45,792 nucleotides of DNA from an uncultured marine group III euryarchaeote (lineage in GTDB: Archaea > Thermoplasmatota > Poseidoniia > MGIII > CG-Epi1), in contig CACALG010000004.1 of NCBI GenBank assembly GCA_902533295.1, forward strand, positions 1 through 45,792, read 5' to 3'. The translations under genes were made by a program, and so were the position numbers. Shown here in pieces: positions 34,476-44,539 of this stretch. Under the pieces are notes generated by a model. The model saw only the letters and a program-made list of their open reading frames with translations, made no database searches and had not been told where the DNA came from. Position 1 is the stretch's first letter, and the number at the start of each line of letters is the position of its first letter.

Positions 34476-37088
34476 TTAATTCCAATCATCCCAGTCGTCG
34501 TCAGTTTCACTTTCTTGAGGTGAAGGTGAGTCATCTGCATCACCATCTTCTTCATCATATTCCCAATCATCATCTCCTTCTCGACGAGAATATGTAACAA
34601 ACCCGACTGCTAAAATTAATCCTAAAAATGCAAAAATATACCACATGTCTGAAAATGCAGTAACTAATCTATCTGTAAAACCCTGCTCAACTTCAACTAC
34701 AAAGCTTTGTGATTTAACTTCATTTGATAATTCACTACGAATAAAAATCTCTATAGTTTTTTTGTCTCCATCTCTTGACTCATCTGAAGCTGTAATCTGT
34801 ATTTCAATTGTAGCAGAACTACCTGCTGGAACATCTACTCTATACCCATTAGGAAAAAGTACTCGCCAACCAGAAGGAACTGATGGAGAAGATACAGTGA
34901 AACTATCATCTCCGTTTGCATTATTATCAATATTAAGATAGAAAATATGGCTATCACCTGGCCCCAGTTCTTGCTTATACTTGAGTGAAGAGAAAGTAAA
35001 ACCCTCTGTTAACTTAAGGAACACTTCAATAGGTTGTCTTCCAACAAGACTAGAATCTGTAATAGCTGAGGCTACAGCTTTGAAAGAGTAGCCTTCTTCA
35101 TTGTAGGATGCCTGACTTCCAACAGTAATCATCAAGTCCAAGGCTTTAGATTCGCCACCTGCTAAAGTCACTTCAGTTACTGTAGCTCCATTTTCATCTT
35201 TATAATTATATGACCAACCTTGAGGGAAATTCTCAACATCTAATCTAACTGTGTGCTCATCCTCAACTGATGATTCAAGAAGCATATCTATATTGAAAGA
35301 CTCGCCTGCTTGTTTGTTAACAAAAATACCTGAAGAACCCTGTGGTAGTACACTAAGAACTAAACCGAAAGTTCGTGTTAGTGACAAAATTGCAGTGTCA
35401 CTTTTTGTAGTATTACCTTGTGAAACTCCAATTAATTGAATATTAGCGGTCTCTGTTTCACCACCCTGTGCTGGTTTAGCCCATACGGTCACATTAACAA
35501 CATTTGAGCCTTCACCTTGACGTGGAATGCCATCTACTATAATCGAACCATCATACAAATCACCATATTCAAATCTAATTTCCCAATCTGGAGGAACACT
35601 CTGGGCAATTAACTGTGCTGAATCCGTATCTTGTCCTTGATTAGCTATACTTAATGAATACTGATTCCATTCACCAGCTACACCCTTAGCACTAAGTGTT
35701 GAAACTGCTTGACCTGATTCGGGATCATCAAAGTATAGGGACAACTCATACTCTGCTCCAACTGAAGTCGTGGTTCCTAAATCAAAATTGGTTGGCGTAA
35801 CAGAATTTTGAGATTGGGCTGTAAAAACAACTACTGTATTCTTACCTACCATATCTGTTGAATCTGCTACAGATATGGTGAACGTAACAACCTGCTCATC
35901 TCCTGGCCCCAAAGAATTGCTCGTCCATGTTTCAGGACTAACGACCCAATTATCTGAAGTTTCACTAGGTTCAACCGTGAATGTATCCATTTCATCACCT
36001 GAATTTAATACAAATATTTGGTATTCAACTTCGCCACCAACTGCTACGCTCTGATCTGGTTCAGGAGTAGATAGATAGACACCGTAAGCATCCATCTGAA
36101 TTTGCTTATCTAATGAAAATTCATTGCCTTGTTGATCTATAGCTGCAACTTGAATTGTGTAAATACCCTTCCCATTATGTTTGCTGTCTGGGTCGGTGGG
36201 ATCATTATAATTCCAAATTATATCGTCAAAGATATTGGTACCTGTATTCTGCTCTGGCTCTTCAATTTCCTTTACACCTGTGAAAAGCTCATTATCACCC
36301 GAATCAAAAACTGTTACTTGGAAACTAGTGATATCATACGTTCCAAAAGCATTAAGTGCCTCACCCGAAACAAAAACCTTTGACAAATCAGAGGGTAAAT
36401 TTGGATCGAAATTTGTTGTGGTTAATTTGTCTTCTGTATCTGGTGTTTCTAGATTATATGATTCTGTAGTTACTTCAATATCTGTTACTGGATTTGTTGA
36501 GGTTATCAACCTTGATGGTGAATCTCCACTTTTACCAGTATCTAATTCTAAATTAACTGCATTTGTTCCATCATTTTCTAATTCAAGAACGATAAAATGA
36601 TCCATAGCGAAACTATGTTCTGGACCATAATCATCCTCCCATGGTATGTCTACATGAACCTCATTAGATGATTGCAGAGCTGTAGGAATATTGATATCAC
36701 CCGAAGCAATCAATTCACCATTTGTCATAGTTGTTCCATCTCTAACAAATATATTCAGATGTGCTGCATTCCAATCTGCTGAGTTTGCATAAAGATAAAT
36801 GTGAAATCCAATATCACTACGGTATGATTTAGCCAATAAATCATCTTGAAGACTAGAATTCAATGCAAAGAAGACATTACCGCCTGGCTGAATCTGAACT
36901 TCATCTGTATCACCATGACCACCAGTTTCTCTAGTATGCAACTTACCAATTCCATTTTCGCTATATAGATAAAGAGAAACATCTTGTTCTTGACCTGTAA
37001 CTTCCTCTGCGCTAGCTGGAGTCCAGAAAAACATAACTCCAAGAAGCAACATCGACAAAATCACAGATAGGACTTGGCGTCGGTTCAC
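34476..37088 (-). CDS. Secreted membrane-anchored protein with repeated NEW3/CARDB-like Ig domains and acidic cytosolic tail
   Basis: Signal peptide; EYQIFVLNSGDEMDTFTVEPSETSDNWVVSPETW..LGPGDEQVVTFTISVADS and similar repeats; single C-terminal TM then DDDWEYDEEDGDADDSPSPQESETDDDWDDWN. Confidence 0.82.
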   Translation of the reverse strand: MNRRQVLSVILSMLLLGVMFFWTPASAEEVTGQEQDVSLYLYSENGIGKLHTRETGGHGDTDEVQIQPGGNVFFALNSSLQDDLLAKSYRSDIGFHIYLYANSADWNAAHLNIFVRDGTTMTNGELIASGDINIPTALQSSNEVHVDIPWEDDYGPEHSFAMDHFIVLELENDGTNAVNLELDTGKSGDSPSRLITSTNPVTDIEVTTESYNLETPDTEDKLTTTNFDPNLPSDLSKVFVSGEALNAFGTYDITSFQVTVFDSGDNELFTGVKEIEEPEQNTGTNIFDDIIWNYNDPTDPDSKHNGKGIYTIQVAAIDQQGNEFSLDKQIQMDAYGVYLSTPEPDQSVAVGGEVEYQIFVLNSGDEMDTFTVEPSETSDNWVVSPETWTSNSLGPGDEQVVTFTISVADSTDMVGKNTVVVFTAQSQNSVTPTNFDLGTTTSVGAEYELSLYFDDPESGQAVSTLSAKGVAGEWNQYSLSIANQGQDTDSAQLIAQSVPPDWEIRFEYGDLYDGSIIVDGIPRQGEGSNVVNVTVWAKPAQGGETETANIQLIGVSQGNTTKSDTAILSLTRTFGLVLSVLPQGSSGIFVNKQAGESFNIDMLLESSVEDEHTVRLDVENFPQGWSYNYKDENGATVTEVTLAGGESKALDLMITVGSQASYNEEGYSFKAVASAITDSSLVGRQPIEVFLKLTEGFTFSSLKYKQELGPGDSHIFYLNIDNNANGDDSFTVSSPSVPSGWRVLFPNGYRVDVPAGSSATIEIQITASDESRDGDKKTIEIFIRSELSNEVKSQSFVVEVEQGFTDRLVTAFSDMWYIFAFLGLILAVGFVTYSRREGDDDWEYDEEDGDADDSPSPQESETDDDWDDWN

Positions 37089-37162
37089 ATTAGATTGACC
37101 AATAAAAGGTCATAAATAGGTATCCCCTCACAAAAAATGCTTGAAATAAATAAATAAAAAAG

Positions 37163-37450
37163 CTATTTAGCCTTGTTTTCCCACTTACGAACTATACCTT
37201 CTAAATCTCTAATAAATTCAAATAATCTAGTTCGTGTATGTTGTGGGATATTTGTATCATTTATTTGCTCTTCAAGAACGGAAATTGTAGAATATATCCT
37301 TAAATCAAGATCATCTTTTTTGTTCATCAAATATGTTTCTAAACCAGTAACTACATTGGAACGAACATTTCGTGGAACTGAAGAATCCTCAGCAATAGAA
37401 ACACGTATATCTTGTGAAAGTGTAGATATCAATTCTTCGACCATAAACAT
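37163..37450 (-). CDS. UPF0147 family protein
   Basis: AEDSSVPRNVRSNVVTGLETYLMNKKDDLDLRIYSTISVLEEQINDTNIPQHTRTRLFEFIRDLE matches the archaeal UPF0147 pattern. Confidence 0.85.
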   Translation of the reverse strand: MFMVEELISTLSQDIRVSIAEDSSVPRNVRSNVVTGLETYLMNKKDDLDLRIYSTISVLEEQINDTNIPQHTRTRLFEFIRDLEGIVRKWENKAK

Positions 37451-37501
37451 ACTCCTGCAAAAATGCTTGATGGCGTCGCATCTAGGGGGTGTGTATAAGA
37501 G

Positions 37502-37960
37502 TTAGGTTAAGTTCCCTCTAGAATCAATTTCATTATTCCTTATACGGCTACTACTTATGAATAGCCCATCTGCAGACTGAATCATTGGGACTACTACAAT
37601 ATGCAATTCATTTTTTCCTTCTTTACTACGTATTTTGTTTATCTTGTCAGCCGTATTTTTTGTTTCCTCTGAAACAACAATAGCCTCAAAATCTTCATCA
37701 ATTACTGAGGGACCCCAATCATCATTCAATGGAACTATCTCAAATTTGTCAAGAAAACCTAGTGAGTCTAAGAGACTTTCCAAATTTCTTTTACGAATTG
37801 CATAAGAATTAAGAAAATTTGCATTACGTCCCTTTTTAGCACGCTCATCTGTTGTAAGTCCTACAAGAATTTTATCTCCAATATTCGATGCTTGGGTTAA
37901 CAGGGCCTCATGACCAATATGCAAAATATCAAACGTTCCGCCCATGCACACTCTACGCAT
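37502..37960 (-). CDS. Phosphopantetheine adenylyltransferase-like cytidylyltransferase (archaeal CoaD type); start MRRVCMGG preferred over track start 37978
   Basis: VCMGGTFDILHIGHEALLTQASNIGDKILVGLTTDERAKKGRN...SSSRIRN. Confidence 0.88.
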   Translation of the reverse strand: MRRVCMGGTFDILHIGHEALLTQASNIGDKILVGLTTDERAKKGRNANFLNSYAIRKRNLESLLDSLGFLDKFEIVPLNDDWGPSVIDEDFEAIVVSEETKNTADKINKIRSKEGKNELHIVVVPMIQSADGLFISSSRIRNNEIDSRGNLT

Positions 37961-38013
37961 CCATTTCAAGCAAGTCAACTATAATATAACCCTTTAGTTA
38001 ATTCGTAAATAAC

Positions 38014-38211
38014 ATGGATTTAGAGAATGATTATCAGCCTTTTTTGGTAATAGGACTTATCTCTTTAGTTTGTATGCTTGTTGTAACCTTAGGGGGTATT
38101 AATGTAGCAGGAGTATGGATGGATGCTATGTACCCTATCTTTTTCCTTTTCGCAGTTTCAGGTTTTTCAATAGGCTGGATTAGATGGAAAAGACATCATG
38201 AAAAAAGTTAA
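38014..38211 (+). CDS. Small two-TM membrane protein (65 aa)
   Basis: ATG start, two hydrophobic segments, TATA-like AT-rich sequence upstream (ataatataaccc). Confidence 0.55.
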   Translation: MDLENDYQPFLVIGLISLVCMLVVTLGGINVAGVWMDAMYPIFFLFAVSGFSIGWIRWKRHHEKS

Positions 38212-38244
38212 TAACCTATCTGACATGATTTGAATAGGATTGAC

Positions 38245-38727
38245 ATGAAAAGATTACTGATTTTTGCACTCGTTTTTCTATTGCCATCTGCAATTGCTGA
38301 AATGTCTCACTCGCCTAATGAAGTAAGTGAAGGTGAAGAATTTACTGCATGGATTGATACTGAAGCTGATGTTAAGGCAATAACATTTTATGTTTGTACC
38401 TTAAAGGACCCTCATACTTGTTATAAGCCTGAAACTATGGACCGAAATGATAGCGTAAATGGAAGATATTCTTTTAGTTATAAAGTAAAGAGTAATGATT
38501 TTCCAGGATACAAATATGAACTAGAAAAGGATGATAATAGTACAGAAAAGATTCCTGCAAGTGAATATAGTTATTATGATGGATTAGAAGTAGAAAAAAT
38601 GGGTGATTCGTATTACTTTAAAGTTAACGTAAAATCAAACGAGGCTGAAGATGAATCGCTTCTCCCAGCTCCAAATTTTATTCTAAGTCTTGTTTTGATT
38701 ACTATTTTAGCACTTGGTAGAAGATGA
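38245..38727 (+). CDS. Secreted small protein with C-terminal PAPNF-TM-RR tail, next to ccmF
   Basis: Signal peptide MKRLLIFALVFLLPSAIAE; C-terminus LLPAPNFILSLVLITILALGRR; ATGA overlap with ccmF start. Confidence 0.75.
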   Translation: MKRLLIFALVFLLPSAIAEMSHSPNEVSEGEEFTAWIDTEADVKAITFYVCTLKDPHTCYKPETMDRNDSVNGRYSFSYKVKSNDFPGYKYELEKDDNSTEKIPASEYSYYDGLEVEKMGDSYYFKVNVKSNEAEDESLLPAPNFILSLVLITILALGRR

Positions 38728-40715
38728 ATATTGGTGAGATATTAGTTTATCTGAATCCATTACTAATTCTATCGGCAATCTATTTTGGATATCAAAATAT
38801 CGCTAAAAATAAAAGTGATAGGGAACGTAATTTTGATTCTATGGCATACCTTATCTTAGGAAATCAAACATTTTTACTGATTTTACTTGCTTACTATTTT
38901 TTGACAACCAATCTGAAATTTGAATATGTTTCTGACTACTCCTCAGATGATCTTTCTATTTGGTACAAATTAGCCGGTGTATGGGCTGGAAGAGACGGGA
39001 CATTATTAATCTGGACATGGGCAACGTCGCTAACCTTAGTTCTTGAAAGATATTTTCATAAAGAAAAAGAAATGCAAAGAGAACTTACTTCGTTAATTGG
39101 AATGGGGCTCCTTTTAGCACTATGTACAATACAACTTTTCATAAATCCGTTTGGATTAAATGAAACTATTCCAAATGAAGGAAATGGACTGAATCCACTT
39201 TTACTTTCACCGTATATGATAATTCATCCACCTATTGTTTTTGTTTCGTATGGAATGATTGTATTCCTATATGCATCTGCAATCTCTTTTCTTATCACTG
39301 AGGACAAAAGCTGGAATGACACTATCAAACGTTGGGGACGTGGCTCATGGATAGGAATGAGTCTTGCATTGATTATTGGAGGATATTGGGCTTATGTCAC
39401 GCTTGGTTGGGGAGGTTATTGGGCATGGGATCCTGTTGAAACTGCAGGATTACTGCCTTGGTTTGCAATGACTACGTTGCTTCATACCTCAGTAATGTCT
39501 CGAAGAAAGAAGGATTATCGCATTTTAGGTCCATTATTGTCTATGCTGACTTTTATTCTTGTTCTTTTAGAATCTTTTGTTACAAGGGGTGGAATATGGT
39601 CTTCTGTACACTCATTCATAGTAGAAGATAATGGAGGAACTTGGAGTAGATTGAATTACGTCCTTGAGAATGACATTTCTGTTAGAGGTTTTTTCATATT
39701 GATGATTTTATCATTAATAATAACCCTCATGATTGTACTTAACAAATACAGAAAAAGACATGTTGAGGAAGAAACTGTTGAATATAAAAGCATAGAAAAG
39801 CTTCTTAGTGAAGATAATACCTTTTTTGCAGCCATTTACACTCAATTACTGATTCTTACAGTCACACTTGTATTACTTCTTGTAAGGGCAAATGGATATT
39901 TGTCACCAGAAGTATTCGAAATTCGGCTTGCGCCTTTTGTAGTAATCTTGGCTGCCATTTTCACAATACATACTTTAAGACCTTTTATGAAAATTCAAAA
40001 TATCTTAGTAATTGTAGGTGTCAGTCTATTTTTCAGTATAGGGTATGCTTCAATATCTGAAGGAAGAGGTTGGATAGTTGGAGCCATGGTACCATGGGCA
40101 ATCGTCTGTGGCTATTCTATTTTCCGATATATGTGGAAATATAGGGCTAAAAAACTACTACCTATGCTTAGAGCATGGGGGCCATATACTGCTCATTTAG
40201 GCATAATGCTGATTTTAGTAGGATATTGTTTTTCCTATGGACTAGGCACAGAGGATAGTATTACACTAAATGAGGGTGAAGAGAAATTAGCCGGAAATTT
40301 CATTCTTAAATTGAATGATGTTAGTATGGAGATCAAAACAGTCACAATAAATTACAAAGGAGTGGAAGTAAATGCTACTGAAATAACTGTTAAGGCAGAT
40401 ATTAAACTAGAAGAGAAGGAAAATAAAAAAATTGTTATTGATGATCAACTTTCAAAAACGATTCTGAGCTTTACAAATCAAGAAACTACTGAAATTTATC
40501 TTAAGCATGAGTTACATCGTGATTTGTATCTTACACTTAATAGTGTTACGGCTGGAGTTGATGGTGAACCAAGTTCCGCTACAATTACTGTAAGAGAAAT
40601 ACCTGGCATAATTTTAGTTTGGATTGGTTCATTCCTCACTATTTTAGGAATGATTATGACTATGTTTACTGAATGGAAACCTGGGAAAGAATGGTTAAGA
40701 AAAATAGCAAATTAA
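38724..40715 (+). CDS. ccmF: Cytochrome c-type biogenesis protein CcmF-like heme lyase
   Basis: HPPIVFVSYG, WGGYWAWDPVETAGLLPWF (WWD motif), SFVTRGGIWSSVHSF, many TM helices. Confidence 0.94.
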   Translation: MNIGEILVYLNPLLILSAIYFGYQNIAKNKSDRERNFDSMAYLILGNQTFLLILLAYYFLTTNLKFEYVSDYSSDDLSIWYKLAGVWAGRDGTLLIWTWATSLTLVLERYFHKEKEMQRELTSLIGMGLLLALCTIQLFINPFGLNETIPNEGNGLNPLLLSPYMIIHPPIVFVSYGMIVFLYASAISFLITEDKSWNDTIKRWGRGSWIGMSLALIIGGYWAYVTLGWGGYWAWDPVETAGLLPWFAMTTLLHTSVMSRRKKDYRILGPLLSMLTFILVLLESFVTRGGIWSSVHSFIVEDNGGTWSRLNYVLENDISVRGFFILMILSLIITLMIVLNKYRKRHVEEETVEYKSIEKLLSEDNTFFAAIYTQLLILTVTLVLLLVRANGYLSPEVFEIRLAPFVVILAAIFTIHTLRPFMKIQNILVIVGVSLFFSIGYASISEGRGWIVGAMVPWAIVCGYSIFRYMWKYRAKKLLPMLRAWGPYTAHLGIMLILVGYCFSYGLGTEDSITLNEGEEKLAGNFILKLNDVSMEIKTVTINYKGVEVNATEITVKADIKLEEKENKKIVIDDQLSKTILSFTNQETTEIYLKHELHRDLYLTLNSVTAGVDGEPSSATITVREIPGIILVWIGSFLTILGMIMTMFTEWKPGKEWLRKIAN

Positions 40716-40719
40716 GTGC

Positions 40720-41042
40720 CAGACCACTGATGTTGTCGTCCTGATGGAATGTCAGACACCGCATTCCTTCTCAACCCCGCGACCCACTCGAGCGTCGGAA
40801 GTCCACGGTGAGGCTGCTCCCTTCCGGGCCTGACCCGGTTTCCATGATGAAGATCCGAAATCCACCCTCCGGTAAATCTCTGTAATCACCTGCAACCCCG
40901 AGGGACAGGATATCTCAGTTGTAATGCGGATTAGACAGCCCACTGGGTGCGCCGCCACCAGTCGTCACTCCCCCTAAAGGCGATTGAGGGTCACAGGGTA
41001 CGTCTAGCTCCCCAGCCAAGTCCAGCTCCACCTCTCTTCTAG
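40720..41042 (-). ncRNA. Signal recognition particle (7S) RNA; ends approximate
   Basis: Minus strand carries GGUCAGGCCCGGAAGGGAGCAGCC (SRP helix-8 motif, GGCTGCTCCCTTCC at 40812-40825 on +) and 5'-domain GGCUGGGGAGCUAGACGUACCCUGUGACC resembling archaeal SRP RNA; CCGCATT/AATGCGG long-range pairing; GC-rich island. Confidence 0.92.
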
Positions 41043-41046
41043 GCTA

Positions 41047-42024
41047 CTATTTGGAGGTTTGCATTCCGAAAATACGTTGTAAACTGTTTGCTGATCCCCT
41101 AAATAGTTTTTCAGTCCATGTTTCTTTATCCGTACTAAATTGCTTTAAAATTGCATTACCATACGGATCAATAACATCGCTTGCAACTCTTGCATAACCA
41201 TGTTCATGAATGTCTGAAAGTGTATCTCTATAATATCCCAAAATATTTTCAGATAGCATCTTTCCTGCTACTTGAGGTGCTGTAATTGCAGCTCCTGCTG
41301 CTTTCTTAGCACGTGATGTAGCCTGAAGTGTCATTACACCACCTAATTCCAATAGAGATTGGCCTTCTTCATTTGCCGTGTCTATAAATTCCTGCATAAC
41401 ATCACTCACATCCTCTGTTATGTCTCCTGCAGCTTTCTCTGTCCGGCCCCATAGTTCACTAAATGAATCCTGAATCTCATTAATATTACCAATTATTTCT
41501 TCTTTAGAGAGAGGTGGTGTGTCTATATTTTGAGCGAAACTAGTTGTTGTTCTTTCCAAACCTTCAAGAATGCTCTTCAAAGATTTTGATGTCTTTTCAG
41601 ATTCAAGATATCCTTTCTCAACTAACTCATCACTTAATCTATCTAGATATGCTTGACCACCTTTTACACCGTCTGCAAAAAAAGCAAATATCCATAACGG
41701 TGAAGCATGAACTGTAGCAATACCAACTCCTTCGATAGCATTGCCAATCACTTTACGTGTTGCATATTCACCCTCAAGCTGCTCTTCATCGTACAAACCT
41801 TCTACACCACCTACATTCTCAACTGCAAAACGCAAAAGATTGCCAACAAAAAGATTGTAACTAGTTGTGTCTTGTACAAAATCTGGAATCACAATATCTG
41901 TTGTTTCTTTCAACATCCCTCCAGTTAAAGCTGTTAAACCACGTAGATATCTTTCAGGGATTGAAAGTGTGTATAATGAAACATTCCAAATTGCTTCACC
42001 TGCCTTTTTGATTGGTTCAGACAT
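41047..42024 (-). CDS. Conserved-looking hypothetical protein, helical (325 aa)
   Basis: ATG start, overlaps hutI stop by a few nt; no family recognised with certainty. Confidence 0.7.
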   Translation of the reverse strand: MSEPIKKAGEAIWNVSLYTLSIPERYLRGLTALTGGMLKETTDIVIPDFVQDTTSYNLFVGNLLRFAVENVGGVEGLYDEEQLEGEYATRKVIGNAIEGVGIATVHASPLWIFAFFADGVKGGQAYLDRLSDELVEKGYLESEKTSKSLKSILEGLERTTTSFAQNIDTPPLSKEEIIGNINEIQDSFSELWGRTEKAAGDITEDVSDVMQEFIDTANEEGQSLLELGGVMTLQATSRAKKAAGAAITAPQVAGKMLSENILGYYRDTLSDIHEHGYARVASDVIDPYGNAILKQFSTDKETWTEKLFRGSANSLQRIFGMQTSK

Positions 42025-43222
42025 CTATAATCTTACCTCCAATAATAACTGAATCAACATGGTTCTTACCAAAGTGATAAGTTAAATGGCGGTAATCTGG
42101 AATGTCACAAATAATCAAATCTGCACGCCATCCCTTTGCAATGCAACCTCTATCTGTTTTGCCTATGGCAAATGCTGCATTTATTGTGGATGCGACTAAT
42201 GCTTCAGCAGGAGTCATATTCATTCTAAATACAGCTAATTGTTGTATTAGTTGCATTGATTCAGTATAACAATTAGGATTGCAATCTGTTGCCAAAGCAA
42301 TAGGTAAATTATTTGCAATCATTTTTCTAGCCGGAGCAAAATGATCTGAAAGTATAGCAAATGGTGTACCTGGTAAAAGAACACCAATCGTACCTGAATC
42401 GCGAAGCGCTGTAATTGTCTCGGAGGTTGAACCTGCTAAATGATCTGCACTTATGACTCCTAATTCTGCAGCAAGACGACCACCGCCAGTATCACCGAAT
42501 TCATCAGCATGAATTTTTAAGCCAAAACCTTGATTCATTGCGGCTTCGAGAACTTTTCTAGATTCATCAACTGTAAAAGCTCCTTCTTCACAAAAAACAT
42601 CACAGAAATCTGCCATTTCTCTGACAGCTGACAACATATCTATTACTTCTAAAATATAAGTGCGACGTTCTGCACCTTCTGGTAAAGCATGAGCTCCCAT
42701 AAATGTTATGACTGTTTCAGCCAACCCCAAATTTCCCAACCAATTAGCTACTTTCAATTGCTTAAGCTCGGTTTCCTTTTCTAAACCATAGCCTGATTTA
42801 ATCTCAATTGTTGTACTTCCATGTTTAACTGCATTTTTGAAACGAATTAATGATTCCTGCTGTAATTGCTCTTCGTCAGATTTACGTGTTTCTTTGACTG
42901 TACGAAGAATACCGCCGCCATCTGCTAATATTTCTTGATAAGTGCGTCCTTTGAGTTTCCACTCAAGTTCATGCTCTCGAGAACCTGACCAAACCAAATG
43001 TGTATGTGGATCAACAAAACCAGGCATAATCACTTTACCACTTACATCTATAACTTCAGCACCGTCTGAGTCTAAATTTTTACCAATCTCTATAATTTTA
43101 TCTCCATCAATTAAAATATCTGTATTTGGGTGCCTTTCAATCTTGTCCATAGCCTCACCTGCAAGTGGCAGTGATGTGGCCGGAGGCGTGACAACTTCTA
43201 TGGCTCCACGTAAAAGAAGCAT
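42017..43222 (-). CDS. hutI: Imidazolonepropionase HutI (MLLLRGA start preferred; track start 43267)
   Basis: VIMPGFVDPHTHLVWSGSREHELEWKLKGRTYQEILADGGGILRTV...SGYGLEKETELKQL...MGAHALPE...KIHADEFGDTGGGRLAAELGVISADHL...LATDCNPNCYTES. Confidence 0.95.
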   Translation of the reverse strand: MLLLRGAIEVVTPPATSLPLAGEAMDKIERHPNTDILIDGDKIIEIGKNLDSDGAEVIDVSGKVIMPGFVDPHTHLVWSGSREHELEWKLKGRTYQEILADGGGILRTVKETRKSDEEQLQQESLIRFKNAVKHGSTTIEIKSGYGLEKETELKQLKVANWLGNLGLAETVITFMGAHALPEGAERRTYILEVIDMLSAVREMADFCDVFCEEGAFTVDESRKVLEAAMNQGFGLKIHADEFGDTGGGRLAAELGVISADHLAGSTSETITALRDSGTIGVLLPGTPFAILSDHFAPARKMIANNLPIALATDCNPNCYTESMQLIQQLAVFRMNMTPAEALVASTINAAFAIGKTDRGCIAKGWRADLIICDIPDYRHLTYHFGKNHVDSVIIGGKIIDV

Positions 43223-43270
43223 GATTTGCAATAGGGCAAGTTCATAAAGACATCGGTTCTCTGACAACTA

Positions 43271-44539
43271 ATGCTTGAAATGAAAGTCTTTCGGGAAAAT
43301 CCCGATTCAATCTTTAATGATCTTAAACGCAGGAATGCTTCTGATGAGATTGTAAAAGAAGTTATCAAATTAGACAAGAAATGGAGAGCATTTATAGAAA
43401 AAGGAAATGGACTTCGTGCACAAAGAAATAGCATTTCTAAAGAAATTGGAGAGCTAAAAAAACAAGGTAAAGACACAAGCAGTGTCATGGAGAAAATGTC
43501 TGGAATTAAGGATAAACTAAGTCAGAATGAAAAAGAAACAAAAGAAATGTTAGATTTGAGAGATCAAGCCAGAATGCGCGTACCTAATATTCTTGAAGAA
43601 AGCGTCCCTATTGGCGAAGATGAGGGAGGAAATAACGAAGTAAGTTCACATGGTTCTAAAGGAAATATTCTAAACCCAAAACCTCATCAAGAAATAATAG
43701 AGTATATTAGCGGGGCTGATCTCAAACGTGCCGCAAAAATTTCTGGTAGAAGATTTTATTTCTTAACTGGTGATTTGGCAAGACTTGAAATGGCTCTAAT
43801 TAATTACGCAATTGATTATCTTTATCAAAAACAGTATACACTTACAATCCCACCTTTCTTCATGAATAGAGAAGCCTATGAAGGTGTTGTTGACTTAAAT
43901 GACTTTGAGGAGGTCATGTATAAAATTGAAGAACAGGATTTCTATCTAATTGCAACATCGGAGCATCCATTGACTGCACGTTTCAAAGATGAAATATTGG
44001 AAATAAAAAAACAGCCTCTAAAATATGCAGGAATCTCTACTAATTTTAGAAAAGAAGTAGGTGCACATGGATTAAGTGATAGAGGTATTTGGAGAGTTCA
44101 TCAGTTTGCAAAAGTAGAGCAAGTTGTAATTTGTAAACCTGAGGACTCAGAGCTGATGCATAACGAACTGTTAAACAATGCAATTGAATTATTTGAAGGA
44201 TTGGAATTACCATTCCGGGTTGTTGATATTTGTACTGGTGATATAGGAACCGTAGCTGCAAGAAAGTATGACTTAGAAGCTTGGATGCCAGCTTCACAAC
44301 AATGGAAAGAAATTGTAAGTGCTAGTAATTGTAAATCATACCAAAGTGTAAGATTAAATATGAGATATAGGACGCCAGAAGGGACTGAATATCCACATAC
44401 ATTAAATGCTACAGCAATAGCAACTACGAGAGCATTGGCAGCAATACTTGAAAACAATCAAAAAGATAATGGTAGTATAACTATACCAAGAGTATTGCAT
44501 AAATGGATGAATGGTCAAGAAAAAATTGAAGCACAATGA
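43271..44539 (+). CDS. serS: Seryl-tRNA synthetase
   Basis: MKVFRENPDSIFNDLKRR; RGIWRVHQFAKVEQ; VDICTGDIGTVAARKYDLEAWMPASQQWKEIVSASNCKSYQSVRLNMRYR; HTLNATAIATTRALAAILENNQ. Confidence 0.97.
   Translation: MLEMKVFRENPDSIFNDLKRRNASDEIVKEVIKLDKKWRAFIEKGNGLRAQRNSISKEIGELKKQGKDTSSVMEKMSGIKDKLSQNEKETKEMLDLRDQARMRVPNILEESVPIGEDEGGNNEVSSHGSKGNILNPKPHQEIIEYISGADLKRAAKISGRRFYFLTGDLARLEMALINYAIDYLYQKQYTLTIPPFFMNREAYEGVVDLNDFEEVMYKIEEQDFYLIATSEHPLTARFKDEILEIKKQPLKYAGISTNFRKEVGAHGLSDRGIWRVHQFAKVEQVVICKPEDSELMHNELLNNAIELFEGLELPFRVVDICTGDIGTVAARKYDLEAWMPASQQWKEIVSASNCKSYQSVRLNMRYRTPEGTEYPHTLNATAIATTRALAAILENNQKDNGSITIPRVLHKWMNGQEKIEAQ

Noticed and set aside
40752-40958. 68-aa minus-strand ORF
   Set aside because: Lies entirely within the SRP RNA; GC-rich composition is due to RNA structure.
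44046-44457. Minus-strand ORFs 44046..44297 and 44101..44457
   Set aside because: Antisense to serS catalytic core; no family features.
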